NCBI RefSeq assembly: GCF_018069865.1
Contig: NZ_JAGQDG010000006.1
Location: forward strand, 62,001-126,000
DNA length: 64,000 bases
DNA from: Ideonella paludis
GTDB lineage: Bacteria; Pseudomonadota; Gammaproteobacteria; Burkholderiales; Burkholderiaceae_C
Direction of reading: 5' to 3'
Every line of letters begins with the position of its first letter. Within the stretch, counting starts at the first letter, position 1. A program made the position numbers and the translations under genes. Below are positions 28,099 through 42,863 of the stretch, in pieces. Under the pieces are notes generated by a model. The model saw nothing but the letters and a program-made list of their open reading frames with translations, searched no databases and was not told where the DNA came from.

Positions 28099-28902
28099 AT
28101 GCGCTTTTTCACCCTTTCTACGCTCATGCTGGCCGCATTGGCCAGCACCCCCAGCATCGCTGCTGAAACTTACGTCACTTATGACGCCTTTAACGCAGCC
28201 AGTGGCACCCTCAGCCCCAGCCTGTGGAACCAAATCGAGTTGGGCCGCGAGGTCAAAACCGGCTTTGCCTCCATGCGCCAGCGCAACCTCGGCCAGCAGA
28301 TCAGCAACAGCGGCACCCTGAACCTCAGCCACAGCCTGCCCTTTGACGAGCCTTGGCGCATCACCCAAATGCGCGCCGAGATCACCGTCACCAGTGCCAG
28401 CACCGTGGCCTGCGCCGCCAATACCAGCCCCACTGAAACCAATGCCCGGCTGACGGGCGCCTTCTTCAACAACGGCGTGCCCACACCGGGCAATGCCACT
28501 GGCGACGTGGGCGCGCAGATCCGGCTGGTCTTGCGCAGCAACTCCACCGCGCCTGCAGGCACCTTGCAGGTGGAAGGTTTAGCCTACCGCTGCACCAACC
28601 CTGACTGCAGCAGCACGGTGCTGGTGGGCGCTGTCCAGAACTTAGGCACGGTGGCCGTGGGCAGCATGGTTCGCGCGCAAGTCGAGTGGGACCAGCCCAA
28701 CAAGCGCTTCTTGCTGACGCGCGACAGCAACCCGGCTGTGTCCATTGGCTACACCGACAGCGACACCTCCGGCCCCGGCAACCCCAACAAGCTGCTGGGC
28801 ATTCGCCAACAGTTGGCCAATTGCTTCAGCGGCCCTCGCACCGAAGCCGATTTGGAAGCACGGTTCGACAATGTGGCGGTGAACGCTTCAGGCACGCCAT
28901 AA
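28099..28902 (+). CDS. Secreted protein of unknown function (paralog 2)
   Basis: A 267-residue exported protein with the signal peptide MRFFTLSTLMLAALASTPSI(AA). It repeats the design of its neighbour: the first strands read ETYVTYDAFNAASGTLSPSLW, followed by ARLTGAFFNNGVPTPGNAT, CTNPDCSSTV and CFSGPRTEADLEARFDNVAV. Conserved Cys positions match the upstream gene. AGGAG precedes the start. The two genes very likely form one transcription unit. A carbohydrate-binding or surface role is possible but not shown. Confidence 0.72.
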   Translation: MRFFTLSTLMLAALASTPSIAAETYVTYDAFNAASGTLSPSLWNQIELGREVKTGFASMRQRNLGQQISNSGTLNLSHSLPFDEPWRITQMRAEITVTSASTVACAANTSPTETNARLTGAFFNNGVPTPGNATGDVGAQIRLVLRSNSTAPAGTLQVEGLAYRCTNPDCSSTVLVGAVQNLGTVAVGSMVRAQVEWDQPNKRFLLTRDSNPAVSIGYTDSDTSGPGNPNKLLGIRQQLANCFSGPRTEADLEARFDNVAVNASGTP

Positions 28903-28949
28903 GGCACCTGACAGGTCTGACAGCGTCAGCAAAAAGCGGCCGTGTATGG

Positions 28950-28964
28950 GCTACCATCGCGGCC
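28950..28964 (+). promoter_or_regulatory. GCTACCATCGCGGCC motif upstream of thrH
   Basis: A 15-bp word that recurs with one change (GCTACCATAGCGGCC) in front of rlhA at 29638. TACCAT could be a -10 element. The thrH start lies 40 bp downstream. Confidence 0.35.
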
Positions 28965-29004
28965 GTCTTTTCACTCCTCAAGCGCTGCTACCAGCGCCAT
29001 TGCC

Positions 29005-29619
29005 ATGCAAGTCGTTTGCCTCGATCTCGAAGGTGTGTTGGTCCCAGAGATCTGGATTGAGTTCTCCAAGCGAACCGGCATTGCCGAGTTCTCTCGCACC
29101 ACCCGGGACGAACCGGACTACGACAAACTGATGCGCTTCCGGATCGACCTGCTGGCCCAGCACGGCCTGAAGCTGGCCGACATCCAGGCCGTCATCGCAG
29201 GCATGGCGCCTCTTGAAGGCGCGCGCGAATTCTTGGACAGCCTGCGCTTGAGCTACCAAGTCATCATCTTGTCGGACACCTTTTATGAGTTTGCCGACCC
29301 GCTGATGGCCCAACTGGGCCGCCCCACCCTCTTCTGCCACAAGCTGCTGGTCGATGACGAAGGTTTTGTGCGTGACTATCGCCTGCGCCAGCCCGACCAA
29401 AAACGCAAGGCCGTGGAGGCGCTCAAGGGCCTGAACTTCCAGGTTATTGCTGCGGGCGACTCTTACAACGACACCGGCATGTTGAGCGCTGCCCACGCTG
29501 GCTTCTTCATCCATCCGCCAGCCTCCATCACCCAGCAGTTCCCCCAGTTCGCAGTGCATCACAGCCTGGTGGACTTGCGCGCCTCGATCGACGTGGCCGC
29601 CGCACGCTTGCTGGCCTGA
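29005..29619 (+). CDS. thrH: Phosphoserine phosphatase / homoserine phosphotransferase ThrH
   Basis: HAD-superfamily enzyme, 204 residues, closely resembling Pseudomonas ThrH (as I recall its sequence). It dephosphorylates phosphoserine and can transfer the phosphate to homoserine, linking serine and threonine synthesis. Motif I is CLDLEGVLVPEIW (nucleophile Asp7; Glu9 in place of the usual second Asp). Motif II is VIILSDTFYEF, and GDSYNDTGMLSAAHAGFF is motif IV. The ATG at 29005 is chosen; the frame is open upstream to 28942 but that start is not supported. The gene precedes rlhA. Confidence 0.93.
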   Translation: MQVVCLDLEGVLVPEIWIEFSKRTGIAEFSRTTRDEPDYDKLMRFRIDLLAQHGLKLADIQAVIAGMAPLEGAREFLDSLRLSYQVIILSDTFYEFADPLMAQLGRPTLFCHKLLVDDEGFVRDYRLRQPDQKRKAVEALKGLNFQVIAAGDSYNDTGMLSAAHAGFFIHPPASITQQFPQFAVHHSLVDLRASIDVAAARLLA

Positions 29620-29631
29620 ACGCTCTGCTTC

Positions 29632-29654
29632 AGGGCCGCTACCATAGCGGCCCT
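29632..29654 (+). promoter_or_regulatory. Perfect palindrome abutting the rlhA start codon
   Basis: AGGGCCGCT (29632-29640) and AGCGGCCCT (29646-29654) form a 9-bp stem with loop ACCAT, directly before the ATG at 29655. The loop and flank carry TACCAT, a possible -10 element, and the block resembles the motif upstream of thrH. No Shine-Dalgarno sequence is visible, so the palindrome may act as an operator or as a translation-blocking hairpin. Confidence 0.4.
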
Positions 29655-31637
29655 ATGGCCTCATCTCACACGCCTCGCACCCGGCAGCTGGAGCTGCTCT
29701 CCCCCGCCCGTGATGCCGACCTCGGCATCGAAGCCATCAACCATGGCGCTGATGCCGTCTACATCGGTGGGCCGGGCTTTGGCGCCCGTGCCTCAGCGGG
29801 CAACAGCGTTCAGGACATTGAGCGCCTGACGCGCCATGCCCACCGCTTTGGCGCCAAGATTTTTGTCACGCTCAACACCATCTTGCGTGACGACGAACTG
29901 GAAGGCGCGCGGCAAATGGCCTGGGATGTCTACCATGCCGGTGCCGATGCGCTGATCGTCCAGGACATGGGCCTGACCCTGCTGGACCTGCCGCCGCTGC
30001 AGCTCCATGCCAGCACCCAGTGCGACATCCGCACGGTCGAGAAGGCTCGCTTTCTGGCCAACGCTGGCTTCTCGCAGATTGTGCTAGCCCGTGAGCTGGA
30101 CTTGGCCCAGATCCAGGCCGTGGCCCAGGCCTTGCCCGACACCGTCATTGAGTTCTTCATTCATGGTGCGCTGTGCGTGGCCTACAGCGGCCAGTGCTAT
30201 GTCAGCCATGCGCAGACGGGCCGCAGCGCCAACCGCGGCGATTGCTCACAGGCCTGCCGCCTGCCCTGGACGGTGACTGACACCCAAGGCCGTATCGTGG
30301 CTCACGACAAGCATGTGCTGTCCATGAAGGACAACGACCAAAGTGCCAACATCCCGGCCTTGGTCGATGCCGGTGTGCGCAGCTTCAAGATCGAGGGCCG
30401 CTACAAGGACATGGGCTATGTGAAGAACATCACCGCCCATTACCGCCAACTGCTCGACGAGGCATTGGCGCAGCGCCCGGACCTGGCCCCAGCCAGCAGC
30501 GGCCAGACCCGCTTTGACTTTGCCCCCGACCCGCAGCGCAACTTCAATCGGGGGGCGACCGACTATTTCGTCAATGGGCGCCAAGACGACATCGGCGCCT
30601 TCGACAGCCCCAAGCACGCCGGTATGCCGCTGGGCTGGGTCAGCCATGTGGCGGCCGATCACATCGAGGTGCAACTCGACGAGGGCGTGGGCCCCGTCAA
30701 CAACGGCGACTCCATCACCTGGTTCGATCTACAGCAAGAACTTCAAGGCATTCAGGTCAACACGGCTGAAGCCTTGGACGCTGGGCAGACCCGCTTCAAG
30801 CTGGCGCTCAAAGACCTGCCCAAAGCCTGTAAAGACCTGCGCCGCCAGACCGTGCTGCACCGCAACCGCGACATGGCCTGGGACCGCGTGCTGCGCAAAA
30901 AGAGCGCAGAGCGCCGCATCCGCGTGGACCTGCATCTGGCCGACACCCCCGAAGGCTTTGTGCTCAGCGCGACCGACGCCGACGGCCACTATGCGCAAGC
31001 CACACTCGCCACCGAGCACCTACCGGCGCAAGACGCCGAGCGCAACAGCGCGCACCTGCACAGCCACCTGGCCAAGCTGGGAGCCACGATCTTTGAGGCC
31101 GGTGAGATCAGCCTGCACATGAGCCAGCCCTGGTTCCTGCCGCCCAGCCAACTCAACACCCTGCGCCGTGAGGCCATCGCCGCGCTGGAAGCCGAGCGAG
31201 AGGCCTGCCGCGAGCGCCTGCCCAAGCAGGCCCCCGTCGAGCCCCCGGCCGTCTACCCCGAAGACACCTTGAGCTACTTGGCCAATGTGTTCAATCACAA
31301 AGCCCACGAGTTCTACGTGCGCCACGGCGTGAAGGTGGTGGGCTCAGCCTATGAAAGCCATGAAGAGCTGGGCGACGCCAGCCTGATGATCACCAAGCAC
31401 TGCGTGCGCTTCTCACTGAGCCTGTGCCCTAAGCAAGCCAAAGGCGTGACCGGCGTGCAAGGCACCGTCCGCGCTGAGCCCTTGACCATCCAACACGGCG
31501 ACGACCTCTTGACCCTGCGCTTCGACTGCAAACCCTGCGAGATGCATGTGGTGGGCCGCATCAAGAAAAACGTGCTGCAGCAGGCCAAGGCGGAGGCGAA
31601 GGTGAGCCCGGTGAAGTTCTACCGAGCGCGGCCATAA
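29655..31637 (+). CDS. rlhA: 23S rRNA 5-hydroxycytidine C2501 synthase (U32 peptidase family)
   Basis: The 660 residues match RlhA (YdcP, about 653 in E. coli) rather than the shorter TrhP/YegQ. It opens with LELLSPARDADLGIEAINHG, then GADAVYIGGPGFGARA and STQCDIRTVEKARFL. The U32 signature is VIEFFIHGALCVAYSGQCY, with Cys-rich SANRGDCSQACRLPW. A C-terminal domain ends FDCKPCEMHVVGRIKKNVL. In E. coli RlhA hydroxylates C2501 of 23S rRNA, depending on iron and prephenate; the U32 peptidase name is historical. The gene lies 35 bp after thrH. Confidence 0.88.
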   Translation: MASSHTPRTRQLELLSPARDADLGIEAINHGADAVYIGGPGFGARASAGNSVQDIERLTRHAHRFGAKIFVTLNTILRDDELEGARQMAWDVYHAGADALIVQDMGLTLLDLPPLQLHASTQCDIRTVEKARFLANAGFSQIVLARELDLAQIQAVAQALPDTVIEFFIHGALCVAYSGQCYVSHAQTGRSANRGDCSQACRLPWTVTDTQGRIVAHDKHVLSMKDNDQSANIPALVDAGVRSFKIEGRYKDMGYVKNITAHYRQLLDEALAQRPDLAPASSGQTRFDFAPDPQRNFNRGATDYFVNGRQDDIGAFDSPKHAGMPLGWVSHVAADHIEVQLDEGVGPVNNGDSITWFDLQQELQGIQVNTAEALDAGQTRFKLALKDLPKACKDLRRQTVLHRNRDMAWDRVLRKKSAERRIRVDLHLADTPEGFVLSATDADGHYAQATLATEHLPAQDAERNSAHLHSHLAKLGATIFEAGEISLHMSQPWFLPPSQLNTLRREAIAALEAEREACRERLPKQAPVEPPAVYPEDTLSYLANVFNHKAHEFYVRHGVKVVGSAYESHEELGDASLMITKHCVRFSLSLCPKQAKGVTGVQGTVRAEPLTIQHGDDLLTLRFDCKPCEMHVVGRIKKNVLQQAKAEAKVSPVKFYRARP

Positions 31638-31645
31638 GCCGCGCT

Positions 31646-31672
31646 CCCTGCCACATTGATAGCAGGGTTTCC
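31646..31672 (+). terminator. Weak terminator candidate after rlhA
   Basis: CCCTGC (31646-31651) and GCAGGG (31662-31667) form a 6-bp stem with a 10-base loop, followed by TTTCCT. It lies 8 bp after the rlhA stop, between convergent genes. The stem is short and the U-tract interrupted. Confidence 0.4.
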
Positions 31673-31680
31673 TCAGCGCC

Positions 31681-32955
31681 TTAGCGGACTTGCCCCCCGA
31701 CTGCGTCGCGAGCCAATGCTTTCAAGCGGAGACCTTCAGGGGCCATGGCAGGCTCCTTCTCCTTGGATTGACGCATGAGACTTGTGGCACCTGCTTGCGT
31801 CGGTTTGACCGCAGGTCCTGTGTCGATGTAGTGCATCAAGCGTCGAGGCATGGAGAGCAGAATGTGGCCATCAATCTTGGAGGTGATTCGATACTCCTCC
31901 ATGACCCACTGCGCAGTGCCCACCCGACGCACAGGCTCCCAAGGGCGAGCTCTCGACATGCTGGCCGTTTCTAGGCTGTGGTTGATGTTCAGCCCCGAGA
32001 ATTGCCAGGTCCAGCCTGCTTGTCGAGTCCAGCCGAAATCGGGACCACCGTAGCTGTACACATCACCGCTGAAGTCGGTGTACATGTTGCGAAAGTATTC
32101 CGTGGGAATCAAGCCATGTGCCCAAGAACGCGAGGCAGCCGCCACATCGCCAAAACCGCGACTCGGCCGGTAGGGGCTGACCCACCACGCTGAGGCCCAG
32201 GTGAACTGGCTGCCATTGAAATCTCCCATCAGCCACACCTCGGCTCCAGTAGCCTTGTCACGACTGAGGCGGGTGTAGCGGCGTTCACCACCGGGAAGGC
32301 TCAAAGCCCACCATCCCTCCGCATTGACGGCCGCTGGCACGGAACGCCCGGACTTCTCGAAGCGCAGCACGCCGCTCGACTGCCACGTGACAACATCAGC
32401 GGCCATGGTGCCGGGGAAAAACTCTTGCGGTGTGTATGGGTCTTCGTGCACGCCCGCCCACTTTGTGCCGGGCACGACGTCCGCCATGCTGGGCCGCTCG
32501 CTGAGGGCGAGATGGCTGAGCGTCACGCCTGCATCGCTTGGACTACCGAAGGGTGTGACCTGTCCGACATTGCAACCCGCGATCTCCACATCCACACCTG
32601 ATTGGACCACCGCGGTCTGCCCCTTCTTGGCCGAGCCACTCAAGCGCTTCAGGGTGAGGGTCTGAATGTCTCGGCGCCACGCCTGCTGAACTTGGCAATC
32701 CGTCCAATCGCCAAAGACCTCGTAGCTCAAGGGCGTCGTCAAGTTGATGGTTCTTTGGGTGCCACTGTCGGTGTACCGCCCCGATCTTGCTCCCAGGCTC
32801 GTGGCCACCTGGGCCGCCTTGGTCTTGGCATTGGTATCCACCAAATACGCTGTACCGACGTTGAAGTAGGCGGTTTGGACCGCATGCGCTTCGAAGGCTG
32901 CACTGCTGCCCACGACAAACAGAGTAAACCCCAACGCTCGTATCGCTGTCTTCAT
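31681..32955 (-). CDS. Secreted protein of unknown function, 424 residues
   Basis: Exported protein with signal peptide MKTAIRALGFTLFVVGSSAA(FEAHA). The mature part is rich in Trp, Tyr and Ser, with two Cys near residues 92 and 129, and is likely beta-structured (for example WWALSLPGGERRYTRL and TWASAWWVSPYRPSRGFGDV). I recognise no family. The last 40 residues are charged and Met/Lys-rich. GAGGAG precedes the ATG at 32955; an upstream start at 33111 is rejected. It lies downstream of the repeat protein, separated by a terminator, and converges on rlhA. Confidence 0.7.
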   Translation of the reverse strand: MKTAIRALGFTLFVVGSSAAFEAHAVQTAYFNVGTAYLVDTNAKTKAAQVATSLGARSGRYTDSGTQRTINLTTPLSYEVFGDWTDCQVQQAWRRDIQTLTLKRLSGSAKKGQTAVVQSGVDVEIAGCNVGQVTPFGSPSDAGVTLSHLALSERPSMADVVPGTKWAGVHEDPYTPQEFFPGTMAADVVTWQSSGVLRFEKSGRSVPAAVNAEGWWALSLPGGERRYTRLSRDKATGAEVWLMGDFNGSQFTWASAWWVSPYRPSRGFGDVAAASRSWAHGLIPTEYFRNMYTDFSGDVYSYGGPDFGWTRQAGWTWQFSGLNINHSLETASMSRARPWEPVRRVGTAQWVMEEYRITSKIDGHILLSMPRRLMHYIDTGPAVKPTQAGATSLMRQSKEKEPAMAPEGLRLKALARDAVGGQVR

Positions 32956-33020
32956 GCGACTCTCCTCTTTTTGGAAGCGAAAAGTATGCCCCACGGGTGT
33001 GCGGTGGAAACATCGCCCCC

Positions 33021-33059
33021 CTAAAGGAAAACCCCCTGGGCCGTGGGGCCTCAGGGGGT
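33021..33059 (-). terminator. Rho-independent terminator after the repeat-protein gene
   Basis: ACCCCCTG (33031-33038) pairs with CAGGGGGT (33052-33059), with an inner GGCC/GGCC pair around GTGG. On the minus strand it is followed by TTTCCTTTAGG. It lies about 65 bp after the stop of the gene at 33125. Confidence 0.75.
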
Positions 33060-33124
33060 CGGACAGGTGAATCCACAGCCCCGTCGCCGAGGCCACGGTG
33101 CTGCAGATCAAGGCGACATGAGGC

Positions 33125-35506
33125 TTAGTTCGGCGACACTCCCAGCGACTTCACCGTCTCCAGGTTCAAGAAGCCATCGACCGGCAAGCCTTTGGATTGC
33201 TGATACTGGTTGACCGCACGCATGGTTTGCGCACGCAGCACACCGTTGAGGGGCCCGGGCTCAAAGCCGGCAGCCTTCAAGGCGCGTTGGATTTCGGTGA
33301 TCTTGGTCGGTGTGGCATTGGTCTCGCACAGCACGGCGCGTTGCTCGGTCTTACCTTCGGCCACTTTGACCTGGTAGGTCAGTGTTTCGTACTGGGCTGG
33401 GACCTCCACTTCGCGCAATGAGGCGGGCTGGTCAATCACCTGACGGGTGATGGTCTTGGTGATGGCCGGGATGACTTCCTCGCGGAAGCTGGCCGGGGTG
33501 TCGATGACACGGCGCTTGACCGTCTCGTAGACCGCAGGCACCGGGATCTTGCGGGTGCTGGCCGGGGTGTCCACGACACGGCGCTCCACCGTCTTGTAGA
33601 CGGCCGGGATCTTGATCTCACGGGTGCTCGGCGCCTGGTCCACCACTTCGCGCTCCACGGTCTTGTAGACCGCCGGAATCACGATCTCTTCAGTGCGCGC
33701 TGGCGTGGCTACCACGCGGGTCTTCACCACCTTGGTGGTGCCGGGCACTTCGATGGTGCGCACACTGGCGGGCTGGTCCACCACCTGGCGGCTCACCGTT
33801 TTGTACTCGGCAGGGATCTTGATCTCGCGCACATAGCCTTCGGTGCCCGACTCGGCTCCTGCGCTCTTGGCGCCTGCGCCCATCAGTGCACCGGCGCGCA
33901 GCACGCGGTCGCCATTGGGCGCAGCCACGATGTCGCCCTTGTCGTCAAACTTGTAGCCTGCGGCCTTGAGCTTTTCGATATCAATGACTTGACGCGTGAT
34001 GGTTTGGTAGGTGGCCGGGATCTCCTGCTCGCTGGCCGCTGCTTCTTGATTCATCACCTGGCGGGTCACCGTGCCGTACTCGGCGGGGATGATCTCCTCG
34101 CGCACCGTGGCAGGCGTGCGCAGCACTTGGCGGCTGATGGTTTGGTACTGCTCAGGCACTTCCACCAAGCACATCACGTCGTCGTCCAGGCGGGTGTTGT
34201 CGGCCGTAGCACCTTGCAGGTCCACGCTGGCCCCATCGACCTTGCCGTCTTTGCCGACGACAAAGCCGCGCAGCGGACGCACATCGATCGCCTTGCCAAT
34301 CCAGGCGCGGCCGCGCTTCCATTCCTTGGAGGCATCCGCCACCTTGATGCGTTCGGTCACCGTGTCGTAGACCGCAGGGACCTGGATCAGGCGCTTGGAC
34401 TCGGCCTTGACCACCACTTGCTCGGTGACCGTCTTGACGCTGGAGCGCGAGGCCTGCAGCTTGGCGCTGGCTTCAGAACGCAGCACTTCTTCCTTGATGG
34501 TCTTGAGCGGCAAGGCAATCGGCTCGTAACGCAGAGATTCAGCCTTGGCCAAGACTTGCTCGCTCACGGTCTTGTAGGTGGCTGGCACGGTTTCCACACG
34601 GGTGGTGGCGGGACGGTCCACCACGGTGTCTTCTTTGTCCGCGTAGGTAGCCGGAATGACCTTCAGCTCCTTGCGCTCGGGGCTGACCATGACTTGCTCG
34701 CTCACCCGCTTGAAGGTGCCCGGAATGACTTCGATGCGCTTGCCTTCAGGCTTGACCAAGACCTGCTCGGTCACGGTCTTGTAGGTCGGCGGCACGGGCT
34801 CTTCGCGGAAGCTCTCCGGACGCACCAACACTTGTTCGGTGACGGTCTTGTAGGTGGCGGGAATCGGAATCTGCTTGGTGATGGCCGGGCTGATCACCAC
34901 TTCTTCGCTGACGGTCTTGAAGGTTGCGGCCACCGGCTCAAAGCGCTTGGTGGCAGGCACCTTCAGCACTTGCTCCGTCTTGTTCTCAAACTTGGCGGGC
35001 GTCAGCACATTGGCATAGCACTCGCTACTGGCGGCCGCCACCTGGCTGCCAACGGGACGCGGCAGGTCACCCTTGAAGTTGTTGTCGCACTGCTGCATGG
35101 TGGCGCGCACCGGTGTGCCCGCAGCGTCGAAGTAGACATTGACGGACATGTTCGGCCCGTAAGGCACGTACTTGCCAATCAACGCACGGCCCACGCCATC
35201 GCGGTTGTCGCGGCGGCCTACGCCCAGGTCGCAAGCACCCTTTTCATAGCCGGCCAACTGGCCCAGCTTCATCACCTTGACGTCGACTTCGCCGGCGCGC
35301 TTGAGCGGTGGTTGGTGGGTGAAGGGCTCATAGAACTTGGCGTTACCGGCGGCCACCGCGGCGTCGCATTCTGCGGCGGTGTCGTAGCCCACATTGCCGT
35401 GGTTGTCTGTCACCATGCCCGCTTGGGCGCTGGCGGCCAGCACCATTGAGGCGCTCCAAACAAGCTGCGCAGCAGCAACAGCAGACGATTTACGCGTGAT
35501 CTTCAT
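33125..35506 (-). CDS. Secreted 23-residue-repeat protein with C-terminal peptidoglycan-binding domain
   Basis: A 793-residue exported protein. After the signal peptide (MKITRKSSAVAAAQLVWSAS...) comes a 140-residue Cys-containing head. Then follow about 20 imperfect copies of a 23-residue unit of the form PAxYKTVxxQVxxxPAxxRe, at about residues 172-722, broken by two linkers (around 375-430 and 490-535). Residues 730-793 are a PG_binding_1 domain (KITEIQRALKAAGFEPGPLN, then TMRAVNQYQQSKGLPVDGF). The start at 35506 has AGGAGG upstream; the longer frame to 35551 is rejected. The layout suggests an envelope-spanning or surface fibre tethered to peptidoglycan. Function is unknown. Confidence 0.85.
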   Translation of the reverse strand: MKITRKSSAVAAAQLVWSASMVLAASAQAGMVTDNHGNVGYDTAAECDAAVAAGNAKFYEPFTHQPPLKRAGEVDVKVMKLGQLAGYEKGACDLGVGRRDNRDGVGRALIGKYVPYGPNMSVNVYFDAAGTPVRATMQQCDNNFKGDLPRPVGSQVAAASSECYANVLTPAKFENKTEQVLKVPATKRFEPVAATFKTVSEEVVISPAITKQIPIPATYKTVTEQVLVRPESFREEPVPPTYKTVTEQVLVKPEGKRIEVIPGTFKRVSEQVMVSPERKELKVIPATYADKEDTVVDRPATTRVETVPATYKTVSEQVLAKAESLRYEPIALPLKTIKEEVLRSEASAKLQASRSSVKTVTEQVVVKAESKRLIQVPAVYDTVTERIKVADASKEWKRGRAWIGKAIDVRPLRGFVVGKDGKVDGASVDLQGATADNTRLDDDVMCLVEVPEQYQTISRQVLRTPATVREEIIPAEYGTVTRQVMNQEAAASEQEIPATYQTITRQVIDIEKLKAAGYKFDDKGDIVAAPNGDRVLRAGALMGAGAKSAGAESGTEGYVREIKIPAEYKTVSRQVVDQPASVRTIEVPGTTKVVKTRVVATPARTEEIVIPAVYKTVEREVVDQAPSTREIKIPAVYKTVERRVVDTPASTRKIPVPAVYETVKRRVIDTPASFREEVIPAITKTITRQVIDQPASLREVEVPAQYETLTYQVKVAEGKTEQRAVLCETNATPTKITEIQRALKAAGFEPGPLNGVLRAQTMRAVNQYQQSKGLPVDGFLNLETVKSLGVSPN
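33340..34990 (-). repeat. Array of about 20 69-bp repeats (23 residues each)
   Basis: The coding repeats share the core YKTVxxQV and end with PASxRe. The best-conserved run (repeats 14-19, about 33400-33820) reads IPAVYKTVERRVVDTPAST with small changes. Copies 1-10 are more divergent. The period is constant at 23 residues within each block, and two linkers separate the blocks. Confidence 0.85.
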
Positions 35507-35741
35507 GGCCTTGGGCCTCCTCGTATGGGTGAGGCACGCCGCCAGCCACAACCCCTTTGCGGCTCGCTTCTCCTGACGTGCGGCGCCATATTAGGGAGCG
35601 CCTCTGCGCTGTGCCGCTCAGCCAGAAAACCAGCTCAGAACCAAAGGCAAAGGTGTGAACAAATACCCTTTGATGTTTCTGGAGGAAACCAAGCTTGTCG
35701 AAGAATCACGGTGCGCCGCGAGAGGCCCTGAAGCTCGTATT

Positions 35742-38113
<2,372 letters not shown>

Positions 38114-38183
38114 GCCTTGGCGCCGCTGGCCTGCCAGCAGTTATGCTTGCAGCGTTGGCGTTGTGACAGCTGCGGGAGGCGCG

Positions 38184-38681
38184 ATGGGCTTGAAGATCTA
38201 CTTGGCAGGTTTCGACGTGTTTCGCCTCGACGCCAAGGCGCACGGAGAGCGTCTGAAAGCCCTGTGCGAGAGCCACGGCCACCAGGGTCTCTATCCGCTG
38301 GACAATGACTGCCCCGCCGGCCTCTCAGGCCCAGAGGCCGCGCAGTGGATCTATCGTGCCAACGTCGATTTGATCCGCCAAGCCGATGTGCTGGTGGCTA
38401 ACCTGAACAACTTTCGAGGCCTGGAGCCAGACTCGGGCACGGCGTTCGAGGTGGGTTATGCGGTGGCCTTGGGCAAGCCCGTGTGGGGCTACTTGGAGGA
38501 CCACCGCCCCTTGCATCAGCAGGTGCTGTGCACCGAGGCGGCCAAGGGGCACTACGTCGATGCGAAGCAACTCACCGTCGAGAACTTCGGCCTACCGCGC
38601 AATCTGATGTTGGCCTGTGCGGTGCAAGGCCTTCACCACAGCTTAGAGCAGTGCTTGGCCAGCATCACGCCAAAGGGCTGA
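38184..38681 (+). CDS. Nucleoside 2-deoxyribosyltransferase-like protein
   Basis: A 165-residue protein of the Nuc_deoxyrib_tr family, which exchanges the base of 2'-deoxynucleosides. It opens MGLKIYLAGFDVFRLDA. Conserved blocks are RANVDLIRQADVLVANLNNF and PDSGTAFEVGYAVALGKPVW, which holds the predicted catalytic Glu and Asp. GGGAGG precedes the ATG. It stands alone between fadH and purL and converges on purL. Cytoplasmic nucleotide salvage is likely. Confidence 0.85.
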   Translation: MGLKIYLAGFDVFRLDAKAHGERLKALCESHGHQGLYPLDNDCPAGLSGPEAAQWIYRANVDLIRQADVLVANLNNFRGLEPDSGTAFEVGYAVALGKPVWGYLEDHRPLHQQVLCTEAAKGHYVDAKQLTVENFGLPRNLMLACAVQGLHHSLEQCLASITPKG

Positions 38682-38718
38682 GGCGCTGGCCCGCAGGCCG
38701 GGCTAGGCGTGGGCCGAT

Positions 38719-42735
<4,017 letters not shown>

Positions 42736-42851
42736 GGATTCCCGTCGAGGTGGCGGCGGTGGATGGCGCGCGGGTGGCGCTCAAAGTGTGCGTTTGCCCC
42801 CGCGCTGTGCGGGGTGACGCCCGTGAAAACCCGCGATTTTAGCGGCCCGTG

Positions 42852-42857
42852 GATAAT
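42852..42857 (+). promoter_or_regulatory. GATAAT box six bases before the map start
   Basis: GATAAT is followed by CTCGCC and then the ATG of map. No Shine-Dalgarno sequence and no clear -35 element are visible. If this is the -10 element, the transcript would start at or next to the ATG, giving a leaderless mRNA. Confidence 0.4.
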
Positions 42858-42863
42858 CTCGCC

